From NCBI RefSeq assembly GCF_016097555.1, contig NC_054708.1, positions 26,339,081-26,403,080 of the forward strand: a stretch of 64,000 bases of DNA, in the 5' to 3' direction. Position numbers and translations under genes: made by a program. Origin of the DNA: Gigantopelta aegis. Lineage: Eukaryota > Mollusca > Gastropoda > Neomphalida > Peltospiridae. Under the pieces are notes generated by a model. The model was given only the letters and a program-made list of their open reading frames with translations, made no database searches and was not told where the DNA came from. Shown piece by piece: positions 1-11,588 of the stretch. How positions within the stretch are numbered: the first letter of the stretch is position 1; each line of letters starts with the position of its first letter.

Positions 1-894
1 TGTATTGATCTACATCTTAGTTTACGTATTCAAATTTTAGCGCCCTTATTTGCTTGCATGAAAAAACGATTGACGTGTGACCTCACATTTTTACTGACGT
101 GACTCACTAATGCGTAAAAATAAACATACACATGCAGACGACACTTCGATAGATATTTTGGGCATGATCGCCATAAATTACGAAAACTACAAATGTTTTA
201 ATTGTCATACGGGTCATGTGTTTTTGACCTATTTTCGTTCCTGTGTAGAAAAACTAATTTTTAAGGTAAAATGTAACAAATAATTGGATATACTTAAAAT
301 TTCTTAGCTATTTGACTGTCTACACATCTTACTGTGAGACTTCGAACGTAAACAAACGGTAGGTGGTGTATTACTTTAAAAAGAGGTGAAATCCCAAATG
401 ACACGACTTAATAGAGACAACGACTCAACAGGGGTGAGAGTATAACACGTTTTCTGTCTATAATTTTGAATGACATCAGTCTTTGAATGACATTGCATAC
501 AAGAACAACTGCTTCCGTGTTTAGAAGGCAGAAAACTTTCAGTGTAAAATTGTTATTTATTTCACCGTGTTTGAAGAAAGAACGATTTTCAAAAAGTACC
601 ATTTGTTAAACGTTATATTTGTCCACCACTGCAAACACATAGATCTTCAAACTAAATCAGTATAAAAAAAAATTAACTTACTATTTTCAGATGAAGTCTT
701 GATCCAGTCGATTTCTAACAGTGACAAAATCTCAAAATTATCCAAATGAATCTTCTTTCTTCTAACAATGACGAAATATCTCAAACGAATCTCCTAACAA
801 TGACGTAGTAGATGTGATCGAATAACAATCGTTTTCGGCGAGCGAATGACAATGAAACCGTATCTAGCCTTTTTATACTCTTTCGTGTCAGTCT
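1..894. other. AT-rich intergenic stretch
   Basis: No convincing coding sequence, RNA gene or repeat structure was seen. Short open frames here have no recognisable motif and no codon-like pattern. Confidence 0.5.
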
Positions 895-1138
895 AAGTAG
901 GTCAGGGGCCGGTCTAAGTAGGTCAGGGCCGGGTCAGTAGGACGTTGCACACGGCATAGTAGGCCAGTCTAAGTAGGTCAGGGTCAGTCTAAGTAGGTCG
1001 GGGCCGGGTCAGTAGGACGTTGAACACGGTACAGTAGTCTGTGACGTCATCAAGGTCAAGGCCAGTCTAAGTAGGTCGAGGCACAAGGCCGTGACGTCAT
1101 CAAGGTCAAGGTCACGGAAAGTAGGTCATGGCACTCAA
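895..1138 (+). repeat. GC-rich degenerate tandem block with CRE and AGGTCA motifs
   Basis: Short units such as GTCTAAGTAGGTCAGGG and GGGTCAGTAGGACGTTG recur. The last third carries two copies of a unit joining TGACGTCA (1042-1049, 1092-1099) to TCAAGGTCAAGG. AGGTCA occurs at 899, 920, 975, 1053, 1103, 1109 and 1123. TGACGTCA is the CREB/ATF site and TCAAGGTCA is the extended half-site used by NR5A and ERR receptors. The repetition is seen directly; regulatory use is inference, and similar blocks may belong to a dispersed repeat. Confidence 0.7.
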
Positions 1139-2284
1139 CAGGCCCCACAATTATATATTATTTTTAATACAAAATAAACTATCTTTGTCAAAGTGTTGAA
1201 ATAACTGTATTATGGTTTGTACATAAATTAACCCACGTACTGACATATAAATCAGTATTTTCTTAGTTAATTGGTCTTTTCTGTCCGTGGCCTGTACCTG
1301 TGGTTCCTGATTGGCAGGTGTATATTTAGACGGTCCCCAGACACTGTGTCTAGACACACTAAAAAGACGTGCCTCTTCTATTAAGAGCACAGGGTATTGT
1401 GTGTTAACCGCACGGACATCCCTCTAATCGTAATCGATCAGCCGTCTTGCTTTATTACTGTAAGTAATTCTGTAAAACCCTTGATTAAGTAGACTTTTCC
1501 ATCTAAAAATCACAAAACTGACCAATTACGTAGTTCCAAAGAAAAGAAAATTATCACTTGGGTATCGTGAGTGGTCGTTTTTGCTCGAACGCACATACCA
1601 ATAGGCTTAATAATATGCTTTTTTTTTCTTTGGATTTAAAAAAAAATAAAAAATACTATAACTCCATTTCGTTCTATTGATGCAAATTGAAATATATTTA
1701 GTTAAATAGTTTATTATACTATCAAATCATTTATGTTGTTTTACAAGTCAGGTTGATGAAAGCGAAGCGCCTTGTCGTAAATTAGAGCGTTTGTTTACAC
1801 TGTGCATAGAGCAGATGGACGGAGCTGACGTCACTTCGCCGCAAGCTATACCACCAGACGTCACAAAACCGAAACAAAATGGCTGCCCCCAGTTAGCATG
1901 AATAATCATGGGGTTTTTTTATTAACTCTAAACTTACGCGTTTTTCATTTGTTAAAGTGTCAGTATGTGTTGGTGGTCCGGGTATGCATCTTTCGAACAC
2001 ATAAATCTCTTGTTGGAGTTTACTCTACCCTTAAAGAGTGCTTTAATAGATTTGTTATAAAGTCCTGGTAGTTGTGAAATTCCCTTGATCATTCATTGTA
2101 CATCCAAGATATGTATAGTTGTTTTTCATTCTTCCGAGTTTAATGTAAACTGTACTACAAATATTAGAAGGCGAGGATCCTGGGTGGGGGACTAGACGCC
2201 ATCCCCCACTTATTTTAAAGTGCATGAATTTACCGCTAATATAGGCCTACAACAGTTTAAGAAGTTGCATATAGACCACCCCTT
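1139..2284. other. intergenic stretch, nothing recognised
   Basis: AT-rich DNA with no coding exon that I recognise. One further perfect TGACGTCA lies at 1826-1833. Confidence 0.4.
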
Positions 2285-3430
2285 CCAAAACGGTATCAGG
2301 CTAAAACGTCACTTTACCAAAACGTCACCACTTTTTGATGGCGAAAACGGCACCAAACTTTTTTTTTCGTAGACACATAGATTTTAACTAATTTTAACTG
2401 TTAAAACTATCATGACAATAATAAGACTGGACCATTATTTCGCGTGCTACATTCCACAAACAGGTTTGTTATTGTCGTTCCATTATAATTGAAGCAGACG
2501 CCATTTGTCAACGGGGGGGGGGGGGGGGGTAAACGTAACAGCAAAACATAAAACGTCATCAATTATCGTGGGGCTTACAAAATGTTTAGGTATATAGCTC
2601 TCCACCAACCACCAAATTGGAATAAGATACGTATTCATGAAGTTTAAATTTCCAGGTCACATTATCAGCAAAACGTTGTAAATTAATTAACCAAGAAGAT
2701 GAAACAACATGTGAACAGTGACTCAAAATAAATTTAATAACAAAACAAATTAAATAGGCCCCTACTTGTAGATAATTTAAACTGCTTTGTTGATAGTAAC
2801 TTTTCTTCTGCTTGTCTGCACGGCATTGTTTATTATTGTTTTTGTTAGATTATATATCAATTGTTTAATTTAAATTTATACATGTGGGGTTGTGTATCTT
2901 ATAAATAAATACATAACTAATGTGGGTTTTTTTTAAACTACCTGTATAACAGAGTCCCCAAATGACCGAACACAAAAAGACTTTCTATCGATCAACACAA
3001 TTTCTAAGTAAGCAACAAAACACCATTTATATAATGTATATATCATTTTTAATACAACATTACACGTGACAATAATAATTAAATGTTTCTACTAAACACT
3101 ACAAAGATACACAAAGACACATACAAATTAACAGACATTTAAAATTGAACAAAATAACTTAAAAATTGACAAAGACGCATAAAGATTCACAAAGACTCAC
3201 AAAAATGCATAAAAATGGATAATCACATAAAAATAATGACAAAGACGCATTTTATATTTATTAATCATTCGTGGTGCCGTTTTAGCCAATGCATGGTTCC
3301 GTTTTGACCATATGTTTTGGTGCCGTTTTAGCCAATGTGAGGTGCCATTTTCGCCAACGTGTGGTGCCGTTTTACCCAAAACGGTTCCGTTTTCGCCTGG
3401 TGCCGTTTTAGCCCGCATCCTTCCAAAACA
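2285..3430. mobile_element. putative DNA transposon remnant with inverted subterminal motif clusters
   Basis: The left end carries repeated GGCTAAAACG and GCGAAAACGGCACC motifs (about 2310-2355). The right end carries the reverse orientation, GGTGCCGTTTTAGCC, at least five times at 3270-3415. Oppositely oriented motif clusters at the two ends are typical of nonautonomous DNA transposons. The interior is AT-rich and holds a G run (2512-2530). Open frames in the right cluster are by-products of the repeats. Exact ends are uncertain. Confidence 0.45.
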
Positions 3431-3509
3431 ATATTGCGTCCGCGCTTGCATCTAGAATGACCAGAAACACATTGAATAACAAAGACCGATATTTAAACAA
3501 GAAAAACCT

Positions 3510-3762
3510 GCCTCTGTGGTGTCGTGATTAAGCCATCGGAAATAAGGCTGGTAGGTACCGGGTTCGCATCCCACCCAGAGCGAGTTTTAACGACTCAATT
3601 GATAGGTGTAAAACCACTACACCCTCTTCTCTCTCGCTATCCACTAACAACTAACTGACTATCCGGGACAGCCAACCCAGATAGCTGAAGTGTGTGCTCA
3701 GGACAGCGTGCTTGAATCTTAAATGGATATAAGCTCGAAAATAAGTTGAAATGAAAATAAAA
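3510..3762 (+). mobile_element. tRNA-derived SINE, family 2
   Basis: The head reads GGTGTCGTGATTAAGCCATC, then GTACCGGGTTCGCATCCC, resembling Pol III A and B boxes. The body contains GAGCGAGTTTTAACGACTCA, then CACCCTCTTCTCTCTCGC, and ends near GGATATAAGCTCGAAAATAAG. Copies of the same family lie on the minus strand at about 20160, 35135 and 50217. Confidence 0.75.
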
Positions 3763-4178
3763 CCAGAAAAAAACCCATTACATATATGTAGGCCTAATAT
3801 ATAGTATCATATGTAATAGTCGTTAAAAATACTATACTAATCTAGTTGGGAACAAGGGGCGTGTATAGGAAATTGTGCAGGGGGGTTCGACTATAAGGAG
3901 CGAATGAAGTTTTTATCTGGGGTCGGGTCATGCTTCCCAGGGCCAGGAAAATATATTGGGGGAAAAAAAATCGCTTGGAGTGTTTGTCTGGGGAAGGCGG
4001 TTAGACACCAAACCTCACCCTACCGCACTCCACTCCCGCACTCGTTTCTTGGAACAGGTTACAAGAACAAACCAATCTTTTGAACCTTAACAGTGCCTCG
4101 TTTCGGCTCATCAATGCGAAACGACGGCTAAAACATGAAACAAGATGCGCTACCGTATCACGTGATTATCAATCCAAT
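3763..4178 (+). promoter_or_regulatory. MAP2K7: 5' flank / probable 5' UTR and promoter region of MAP2K7
   Basis: This stretch lies immediately upstream of the MAP2K7 start codon. A perfect TCACGTGA E-box (4158-4165), the site of bHLH-Zip factors such as USF and MITF/TFE, sits 13 bp before the ATG. No TATA box is obvious. The frame is open upstream of the ATG but contains no earlier in-frame ATG. Promoter assignment is inference from position. Confidence 0.4.
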
Positions 4179-4311
4179 ATGTCGTCAAACAAATCGTTTA
4201 CGACAAAATTAAACGAATTAGAAAGAAAATTGACGCAAGAAAACCGCTCGCATGAAAATGACAGACGGACGCGAAGTTTATTAACAGGATCGCCAGGACC
4301 AAGGCGTCCCA
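4179..4311 (+). CDS. MAP2K7: MAP2K7 exon 1: start codon and N-terminal coiled region
   Basis: Encodes residues 1-44, followed by a GTAAGC donor in phase 1. The segment KLNELERKLTQENR closely follows the LEQKLSRLEAKLKQENR start of vertebrate MKK7 and is followed by a basic proline stretch (PGPRRP). The ATG at 4179 is the only in-frame ATG in the open frame, so the start is well defined. Confidence 0.8.
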
Positions 4312-7300
4312 GTAAGCTGTATAACTCATTACGACTGTTCAAAATGTTGAATAATGTCAACAAGCGTTTGGCACCAAAAATAGGATTTATAGACGTCACA
4401 TTGTTTGTTGTTGTCGGTTGTAATTCGCTTTTGAGACCGATTTTTGATTAGTTATGTGATCTATTTGACCACGAGCATTTTTCGCACCAGTTTTTGCCAA
4501 CTGACATTAGATCTTTTAGAAATCGATTTAACTGTTGTATTCCAGTTTGAAAAACAAAACGTCTTTTTTTTGTTGGTTTTTGTTATTGTTTTGTTTAGCC
4601 ATAGTAAGCACAATGACAGTCTGTTAACTTAATGTTATGTATGTTTCCCTCATTCGGTAAGGGACCTGTTTCATTGCATAGGATTGTGCGCAGTAGTACA
4701 TTTGAAAATTTCTGACATTGTTGACTTTTGCGTGTGGGAAGTAAACAAATGTCTGTCACATTCACGGAAAAGCTAGTAAAAATGAGGTTAAAATTAGCAA
4801 AAAAAAAAAGAAAAAAAAAGAAGAAGCAACACTGAAGTTGACCCACTCATAAACATGGCACATTTCATAGACTAATTTGAAAGAAAACTTAAATTTTGTC
4901 TGTCGTCAACTGTTCTACTATCTAGTTATTTAAGTCACATGATTGCACAATTCCTTCAGTTAAGAAAATAATTTGCCGTGGAAAAATAGTGTCCACAGAA
5001 TTTTCCATGAAAATTTTACTGTTAGCATGTTTGCAACTGGTTTGTAAGTAAATCTGAATGATGAGTTTATTTGTTTTGTTTGCCAATATGCTGTACGATT
5101 TATTTATAGCAGTGGCAGTATTTGTTGATTGAAAGTGACATAACAGTTAACACACGGATGACACAAGCATGATCAAGAACAATGGGGTTGCAAGGAGATG
5201 ACAATTTATTGTAACCTCTGTATAAAGATATAATAAAGTGAAACCAGTCTATGGTGTTGAAATGAGTGAAAACCTTTAAAACTCGACCATTCCCTAACTG
5301 GTACTTCTCGGAGGTATGTGCGGTTTTTTTAACATTATGAGAAATGTATTTCACTGTATTACAAACACCAGGATAACCAGGAACACTCAGATGTATTAAA
5401 ATGGGTAGTCTAAACAATAAACTGTCATTAATGTCTTATTTTAATAATCAAAAACATATCTAATAGTGAACAATATGTGGTAGGCTTTAAAAACTAGGCC
5501 AAAGCGGTTCAGTTAAACAATTATTTCAATATTTTAACCAGTGCAATTTCTGCATGATACACTGTAGTCATAAAATATTAGCTATCTTAAAATTTAGCTA
5601 AATCCAGATAAGTGACATATTAGCAATTTTTTTTTTTTAGTGAGGTCATGATAAAAACTGAAAAAGAATACATACTTGAGCAGGCCTGGAAATATATATT
5701 TTTTTAGTGGTACTTGTCAAAATGACCTATGTCAATCAATTTGAGCCTATCAAAAATGAAACTCTGCCTGTCGACCAAATATTGCAATAATGTTACTATT
5801 ATGCTGTATTAATCATGTACTATTACATATACCCATAGAACTACTATTCATGATGTAGTGAAACTCCTCTATGGTAAAGTATGGTTTTGATGGATTTGTA
5901 TTCTGTTCACTGTTAAATATAGAAAAAGTAATAAAACTGGAAAATAACAAATTTCTACAATCAATTGTGGATAAAATAATGCAACACATTTATAAGCACT
6001 TAGATTGGGGGTTGGGCGTTTTGTTCATAATCAAACACGTTAACATTTCGTTGGACTGTCTGACATGCTGTAATTTCATTTGGAAATTAAATACAGTTGA
6101 TACCTTTCTACAAAGCCAACTTGAAAAATTCATTTGATTATATAAACATTAAACAAATTACCGCAGAAAAACAGGCGATGAGGCCTACAATATGTCAAAT
6201 TCCAATCACGTACGAAAACTGAAATAACTTTATAATAACAAAGCACCTAATAAACATATTGAATGTGTACTTCAGTTATTTAATTTTGTTTTTTTGTTTT
6301 CCTTTAATTTTGATTGCTTAATTGACATTCATCAGAACTGCAAAACACGCTAACGTACTGTTGATAAATATAGACTGACAGCTAAACTGTATCATGCACA
6401 TATCACACTACCTGTCTAATTGGCCAATGTAAATCATGACCGCTACCCTTGGGACCGTGCGGTTTCCAAGGTACAACTTGACACTAGATTATTTGTCCAC
6501 TGTTCAGTTTAGACAGTAAAATGTTCGTATTAAAAGATGCATTGATTATTTTAGCCATTCGGAACACATTGGATCATCAAGCATGCTCGAGCCTATTAAT
6601 AGACATTGAAAAAACCATTTTGGGGCAAATGCGAAGATGTTCTAGCAACAGTTCCATAAGCACGTGCATGCTGCATGATATGGTCAGAAACAATTTTAAA
6701 TATACATTTTATACTGCATCAAACTTCTTCAACACAGAAATACTTCAGTTTGTGTCGGACAATATGACCACCAATATTAAGTTTGTGCCTGTCAAAGCTT
6801 GACAAATGACAAATTTGTACCGGACAATGACCGTGACCGGCCACTTATTTCCAGATTTGTTAAGTTATAGGATCAGCTGACAAATTTTTACGTTATGCAG
6901 CTTACATATAATTTACATTTAGTAGAAAATTGCAGTAACTAACTAGTGTTGTTTACTATCCTTTTGGTTTAATCATTTAGCATATAAGTTATAACTATTG
7001 TTGTTGGTTCGTGGTTCAGCCAATCACCTATAAAACAATCGCACAAAAGTTGTTTGGAACAGACCGTTGTGCGTCTCTTTAAGTTTAACGTCGTGAAATA
7101 TTAACGTCTTGTTTGGCCTTGCTAAATTTGGTAACATTTTATGCTTGCTAATATTTCCTGATCTACAGTATCCAACAATTAACAAAGGTAACTAGAACAG
7201 CTGGTCATTTCACTTGCACTGAATTGTTTCTTTGTTGTGGTCTTATTTTTCTTTGTATTATTTAAATTGTCTCATATTTCCATTGAACTTTTTTTATGCT

Positions 7301-7344
7301 ACCTAGTCTTTTTTTTTTTTAGAATTTGCATTTGATAGAACAAT
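4312..7344 (+). other. MAP2K7 intron 1, first part
   Basis: AT-rich intron DNA. Open frames of 60-105 codons occur on both strands but show no recognisable domain. I see no further exon here. Confidence 0.5.
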
Positions 7345-7545
7345 TGTAGGACTAGCTCTTGGTCAACAGAAAACTGCCAAATTATTTATCCAACATCAAA
7401 AACTTCAGAAACCCAGTTATTTGTTTTAACAAAATATTAATTATTTCATGAGCTTATTTCACCAAAATTAAATTAAATAAAATTCGGCCATTTTTGTTTT
7501 TAATTCATAATTGGTGAATTTGACGAGTGCCGAAGCTAGCCCTGA
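7345..7545. repeat. MITE-like dispersed repeat (copy 1)
   Basis: Starts near CTAGCTC and ends near CGAAGCTAGCCCTGA. Shares AACCCAGTTATTT, a TTAATTATTTCATGA-like core and a GGTGAATTTGACGAGTG end with a second copy at 52640-52815. The end motifs are inverted, suggesting a nonautonomous DNA transposon. Confidence 0.5.
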
Positions 7546-7615
7546 GTTGTAACAATGTTTGATTTATTATATTTTAGTTGCATGAATTAGTGTGTGTTTT
7601 TTTCTTGTTTGCTAG

Positions 7616-7726
7616 TGAATGGCACAGTTGACTGGAATGCGTACAGTAACAACAACCACACGTTGGACTCCACCTCCCCAGACATGATGCATGATACGTC
7701 CAGGTTCCGTATCGGAAGACTTGACA
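7616..7726 (+). CDS. MAP2K7: MAP2K7 exon 2
   Basis: Encodes residues 45-81, rich in Ser, Asn and Asp, in the poorly conserved linker between docking motifs. A pyrimidine-rich acceptor ends in TTTGCTAG and the donor is GTAGGA. Both boundaries are phase 1, fitting exons 1 and 3. It is the least certain exon because the sequence is not conserved, and it could be alternatively used. Confidence 0.6.
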
Positions 7727-8384
7727 GTAGGACCACTTTTTCAAAGATTTTACACGTCATTTTACACACAATAATATACAGGGAACATTTTGTCCAATAT
7801 CGCGTCGCGATTTGCTACACAAGTTTCAGAGATCGCTACACAATTTTGAAACATTAGACAGTAGTTGTTGCTAATCAACTTCGGGAAAGTTATAATTTAG
7901 CTCATCTTGATTTTGCTCATGACAAAGATTGCAATTCAGTCATTAGGATCACCCCACTGTTGTCTTGATAAGGAAGGTTTATTGTGTTCATGATTAAAAT
8001 TGAGGTTATGTCAATATATTATAATGCAGAGGAAGAATTTATTACATGTTAGGTCCTAAGGCTTAACATGCTCATTCAGAGCAAGCTGTTGTAGTGCATG
8101 CCTGTCATTTGCACAGGTGTCGACCCATGCCAGTCCTCCATCCGTCCAGGACAGATATTACATGTAACATTTGGCCCTAGAAATATGAATTGGTCTGTGA
8201 TAACATTACAAGTAAAAAAATAAATAATCAATGATAAAAATGCCATCATAAATCAATTTTACAAAAGTATTTATAGCTGCAATGCAGATTGCCACTGAAT
8301 ATCAGTGACTGCAACACCTTCTAGAGGCCAGCTGCAATTATAAAATTATTTGAATATAGCACCTGTCAGTGTTTCCCCCAACAA
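7727..8384 (+). other. MAP2K7 intron 2, first part
   Basis: AT-rich intron DNA with nothing I recognise. Confidence 0.4.
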
Positions 8385-8650
8385 CATTTTAATGGGTACA
8401 GGGTTAAATTGTATACCGACTTTTATGGCGATTTATTTATTTTTGACAGAGTTACAGCCCTTGAACTTAGAACATACAAAAATTAGTTTTCCAGACTTTT
8501 TTTGGCAATGCCTCAAGAAATTTTGTATATAGCTTTATAATGTTCTGTTGCAGATCAAGTTTAATTTCCATGGCGATTTACAGAGTTATGGCCCCTGAAC
8601 TTAGGAAATATTTTTTTTTAGCTTTACTGCTTTAGCAGTACTCAGAGAAT
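8385..8650. repeat. dispersed repeat with repeated GTTATGGCCC-type motifs (copy 1)
   Basis: Two partial units contain ATGGCGATTT, then ACAGAGTTA-GCCC, then TTGAACTTAG. The same module (TTGTATATAGCTTT, TTACAGATCAA, CATGGCGATTT, GGGTTATGGGCC) recurs at 12480-12770. It resembles a repeat common in mollusc genomes; its class is not known to me. Confidence 0.55.
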
Positions 8651-8709
8651 GATTTTTCATTTTTATTTTTACCCTGAACAATGCCTGACTGAGATATATG
8701 ATTTTGCAG

Positions 8710-8824
8710 TGCTTGGAAATCACAGTGATGGAGGAGGCACGTCGTCGCGATCCAGCTCCGCCCCGTCGTCAGGGCGACGGCGACCAGACATGCAGCTCGA
8801 CTGTCACAGACTGGCACCAGAGAG
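8710..8824 (+). CDS. MAP2K7: MAP2K7 exon 3: JNK-docking exon
   Basis: Encodes residues 82-119 plus two bases of R120. A Ser/Gly-rich stretch is followed by a docking motif, R104-R105-R106-P-D-M-Q-L-D-C. Basic residues followed by a phi-x-phi pair is the MAPK D-site pattern and sits where vertebrate MKK7 has ARPRHMLGL. Acceptor TTTTGCAG, donor GTAAGT. At 115 bases, skipping it would shift the frame. Exon 4 carries a near copy of the motif. Confidence 0.8.
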
Positions 8825-9044
8825 GTAAGTGGACCTGCTAAAAGTCATACAGATAATGTGACCTGAAATATATACTGTGTCTAAGTTTTTCTTCAGTTAA
8901 TGCTTGATACCATAACTCTGGCATAAACCATCTACAAACATTGATTTGTAATGACATTTATTGGGGTATTTATTATCCTGATTATGAGAAGTAGTGCATA
9001 TAAATTTACCTTGTGTTTTTTGGTTGTAGCCAGTGTGGCAGTAT

Positions 9045-9129
<85 letters not shown>

Positions 9130-9145
9130 CTCTCTTTCTCTCTAT
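9045..9145 (+). repeat. CT microsatellite
   Basis: An almost perfect CT run of about 40 units in MAP2K7 intron 3, followed by an interrupted tail. A Ser-Leu repeat open frame across it is an artefact. Confidence 0.95.
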
Positions 9146-9296
9146 GCCTATCTTTTTTTCACCAGTTTAGGAACATCTAGTGCCACCGTTACCTAATAAT
9201 AATAACTCCTGATTCAAATAATGTGTTGACATCTCCCTAGACAAGCAATACTTTGCCTTTCCTTTGTAAACTGATGTTGTAAATGTTTTTGTTCAG

Positions 9297-9417
9297 ACGG
9301 AGGACCGGCATGCAGCTTGATTGTCAGATTAGATCGCGGCCGCCTGACAGCCGAGAGATCGATCAGAAGTACGAGGAGATAATGAAACAGTCGGGAATAC
9401 TCACAATAAATAAACAG
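9297..9417 (+). CDS. MAP2K7: MAP2K7 exon 4: second docking motif and pre-kinase segment
   Basis: Completes R120 and encodes residues 121-160. It opens with RRRTGMQLDC (120-129), a second D-site-like motif, then a segment ending SREIDQKYEEIMKQSGILTI that matches the family's IEIDQKLQEIMKQTGYLTI before the kinase domain. Acceptor TTGTTCAG, donor GTATTC, ending in phase 0. Confidence 0.9.
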
Positions 9418-9691
9418 GTATTCACTTATCAGGGCTGTAGTATACTAACTCTCAATATCAACTTTTCCTATAGGACAAGTGTCTCTCCATTTTTACTTGT
9501 GGCACCTAATTGTATCTGCATGTATACAAAGAGTTGTGCAATATTTATATCTCATTAGGTAGTAAAAGCTCCACTTGATTAAACAGAAAAACGTTCAAAA
9601 CAATCACAATGTTAATTTCATGAGTAAATGATTGCTTTGTCATTATAATGTACTTTCAGTTTACTTGTCTTAAACTCAAATAACACTTTTT

Positions 9692-10004
9692 TGTGATTCA
9701 TGACTATAATTGTATCTTGTGACTCATGACTTTAATTGTATCTTATGATTCATGACTTTAATTGTATCTTGTGACTCATACTTGAATTGTATCTTGTGAC
9801 TCATTACTTGAATTGTATCTTGTGACTCGTTACTTGAATTGTATCTTGTGAGTCATTACTTGAATTGTATCTTGTGTGACTCATGACTTTAATTGTATCT
9901 TGTGACTCATGACTTTAATTGTATCTTGTGACTCATTACTTGAATTGTATCTTGTGACTCATTACTTTAATTGTATCTTGTGTGACTCATGACTTTAATT
10001 GTAT
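9692..10004 (+). repeat. 26-bp tandem array carrying AP-1 sites, intron 4
   Basis: About 12 units of the form TGACTCATGACTTTAATTGT followed by ATCTTG, with period 26 (25-28). Nine units carry a perfect AP-1/TRE heptamer (TGACTCA eight times, TGAGTCA once); the rest differ at one base. The array stops about 15 bp before the exon 5 acceptor. Confidence 0.9.
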
Positions 10005-10019
10005 GGTTCTTGTTTGTAG

Positions 10020-10133
10020 AAAATCCACACAGAAATCGGTGACCTGGAATCTCAAGGTGAACTAGGTCACGGGACCTGCGGGCAGGTCATCAAGATGAAA
10101 CACAAGGGAACAGGCTATCTCATGGCAGTCAAG
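10020..10133 (+). CDS. MAP2K7: MAP2K7 exon 5: glycine-rich loop
   Basis: Encodes residues 161-198. Contains the P-loop G-E-L-G-H-G-T-C-G-Q-V and ends in AVK with the ATP-binding Lys198. Acceptor TTTGTAG, donor GTTGGT. Phase 0 at both ends. Confidence 0.96.
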
Positions 10134-10207
10134 GTTGGTTTGACATCATCATTTTCACCTGTTATCATTGTAGGTAGCAGGATACCAAACAGCATCTGAC
10201 CTGATCA

Positions 10208-10532
10208 AGAGTGGGACATAGCCCAGTGGTAAAGTGCTCACTTGACACATGGTCAGTCTGGGATCGATCCCCATTGATGGGCCCATTGGGTTAAATCTTG
10301 TTCCAGCCAGGACACCACAACTAGCATATCAAAGGCCGTGGTATGAGTTATCCTGTCTGTGGGATGGTGCATATAAAAGATCCCTTGCTACTGATGGAAA
10401 CATGTAGCGGGGTTTACTTTCTAAGACTAGGGAAAATGTATAACAGGCTTCTGATTGTATTATGGGCCTATAGCCACTATATTGAGTAAACTGTCTGTCT
10501 GTGTGGTCTAGTGGAGTTGTTAAACAAAACAC
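10208..10532 (+). mobile_element. tRNA-derived SINE, family 1 (intron 5)
   Basis: Head with A-box-like TAGCCCAGTGG and B-box-like GGGATCGATCC; body with AAAGATCCCTTGCTACT; tail GTTGTTAAACAAAAC. The tail region is diverged. Confidence 0.8.
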
Positions 10533-11120
10533 ACATTTTAAACTGACGTGATCGAAGTTCGAAGAGCCCCTAACTTTAAGATACATGCAGGACTCAAAAT
10601 AGTGGCCTGTGAATAGTGAAAAGCAGTCCATTTGTTTAGACCTAGCAGGTTAAATAGAAAATTCACCTGCTAAAACACAAGTCAATATTCAAAAGACAGA
10701 TAGATGTATGTACGATTAGATCATGTGCTATTTAACTCGTGATTATTTTCTAATTTAATTCCATGATGCTCTAAAATATATCTAACCATGGGATCGGTGA
10801 TTTAAAAATTTTACTAGCCATGATTAAAAATTCGCTAGCCCTATTTTACTTTAAGTTAATACAATTTTACTAAATAACAGTAATAATCAGATATGTCACC
10901 TAAAGGGAGAGATAGAGCTTAAAAACACTAACATTGAGGAATTGGGGTGGGGGCAGGATATTCATATTCACAAAATCGACTTGACTGCAAAATTTGATAT
11001 TTTTTTTTTTTTTTCACTAGCCATCGGACATGGCAATAGCAGTTATTTACTAGCCCAACATTGAATATCACTAACCACGGGAGTGGGGCTACCATAATCT
11101 AGAAGCCCTGGTTTACTTCC
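10533..11120. repeat. diverged repeat with CTAGCC motifs and AT-rich intron DNA
   Basis: ACTAGCC or GCTAGCC occurs several times in both halves, with an A/T-rich centre and a T run near 11000. It looks like an old dispersed element; class unknown. Confidence 0.35.
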
Positions 11121-11588
11121 TATTTCAAGCCCTGTAAGTGATAATCCATCCAATACATTTATTAGTCAACTGGGACATGATAAAAACAGGTTTTCCCATC
11201 TAGTTCTAATTTGCATTAAATGTATGGGTTTTCTTAAGCCTGACAATTTAATAGAGTATCAACTGCTGCTATGTTTGCAACTGGTGACAACACTTGTAAA
11301 GTATTCCTTCATCTGATTTGTAAATTCCTGTATTTTAATTTGAATGATCGTCAGAGTCGCAGCTACTACGGTACTTCAGACATAACAGATTGTAAAGCAG
11401 CTTTTCTGGCAGATAGGTTAAGCTGTAAATTAACGACATCAGTCAATAGGTCCCAGTTGTACTCGTCTTAACAAAATTGAACATGATATGCTATGCCATA
11501 AAATATTTTTGAAGGGATTCTGCTTGTAATATATCTTGTATTAAAGTGTATATAATTCTCAGTACCTACGTGTGATGTTTTTGTTCAG

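Noticed and set aside
3197..3451. 84-codon minus-strand frame with repeated KTAP/ENGT
   Set aside because: The repeat is the subterminal GGTGCCGTTTT motif cluster of a transposon remnant, not a protein gene.
7594..7857. Whole 87-codon frame around exon 2 as a separate gene
   Set aside because: Only 7616-7726 fits the MAP2K7 phases and splice sites; the rest runs into intron sequence.
8951..9196. Membrane-like frame with a Ser-Leu repeat
   Set aside because: Produced by the CT microsatellite in MAP2K7 intron 3.
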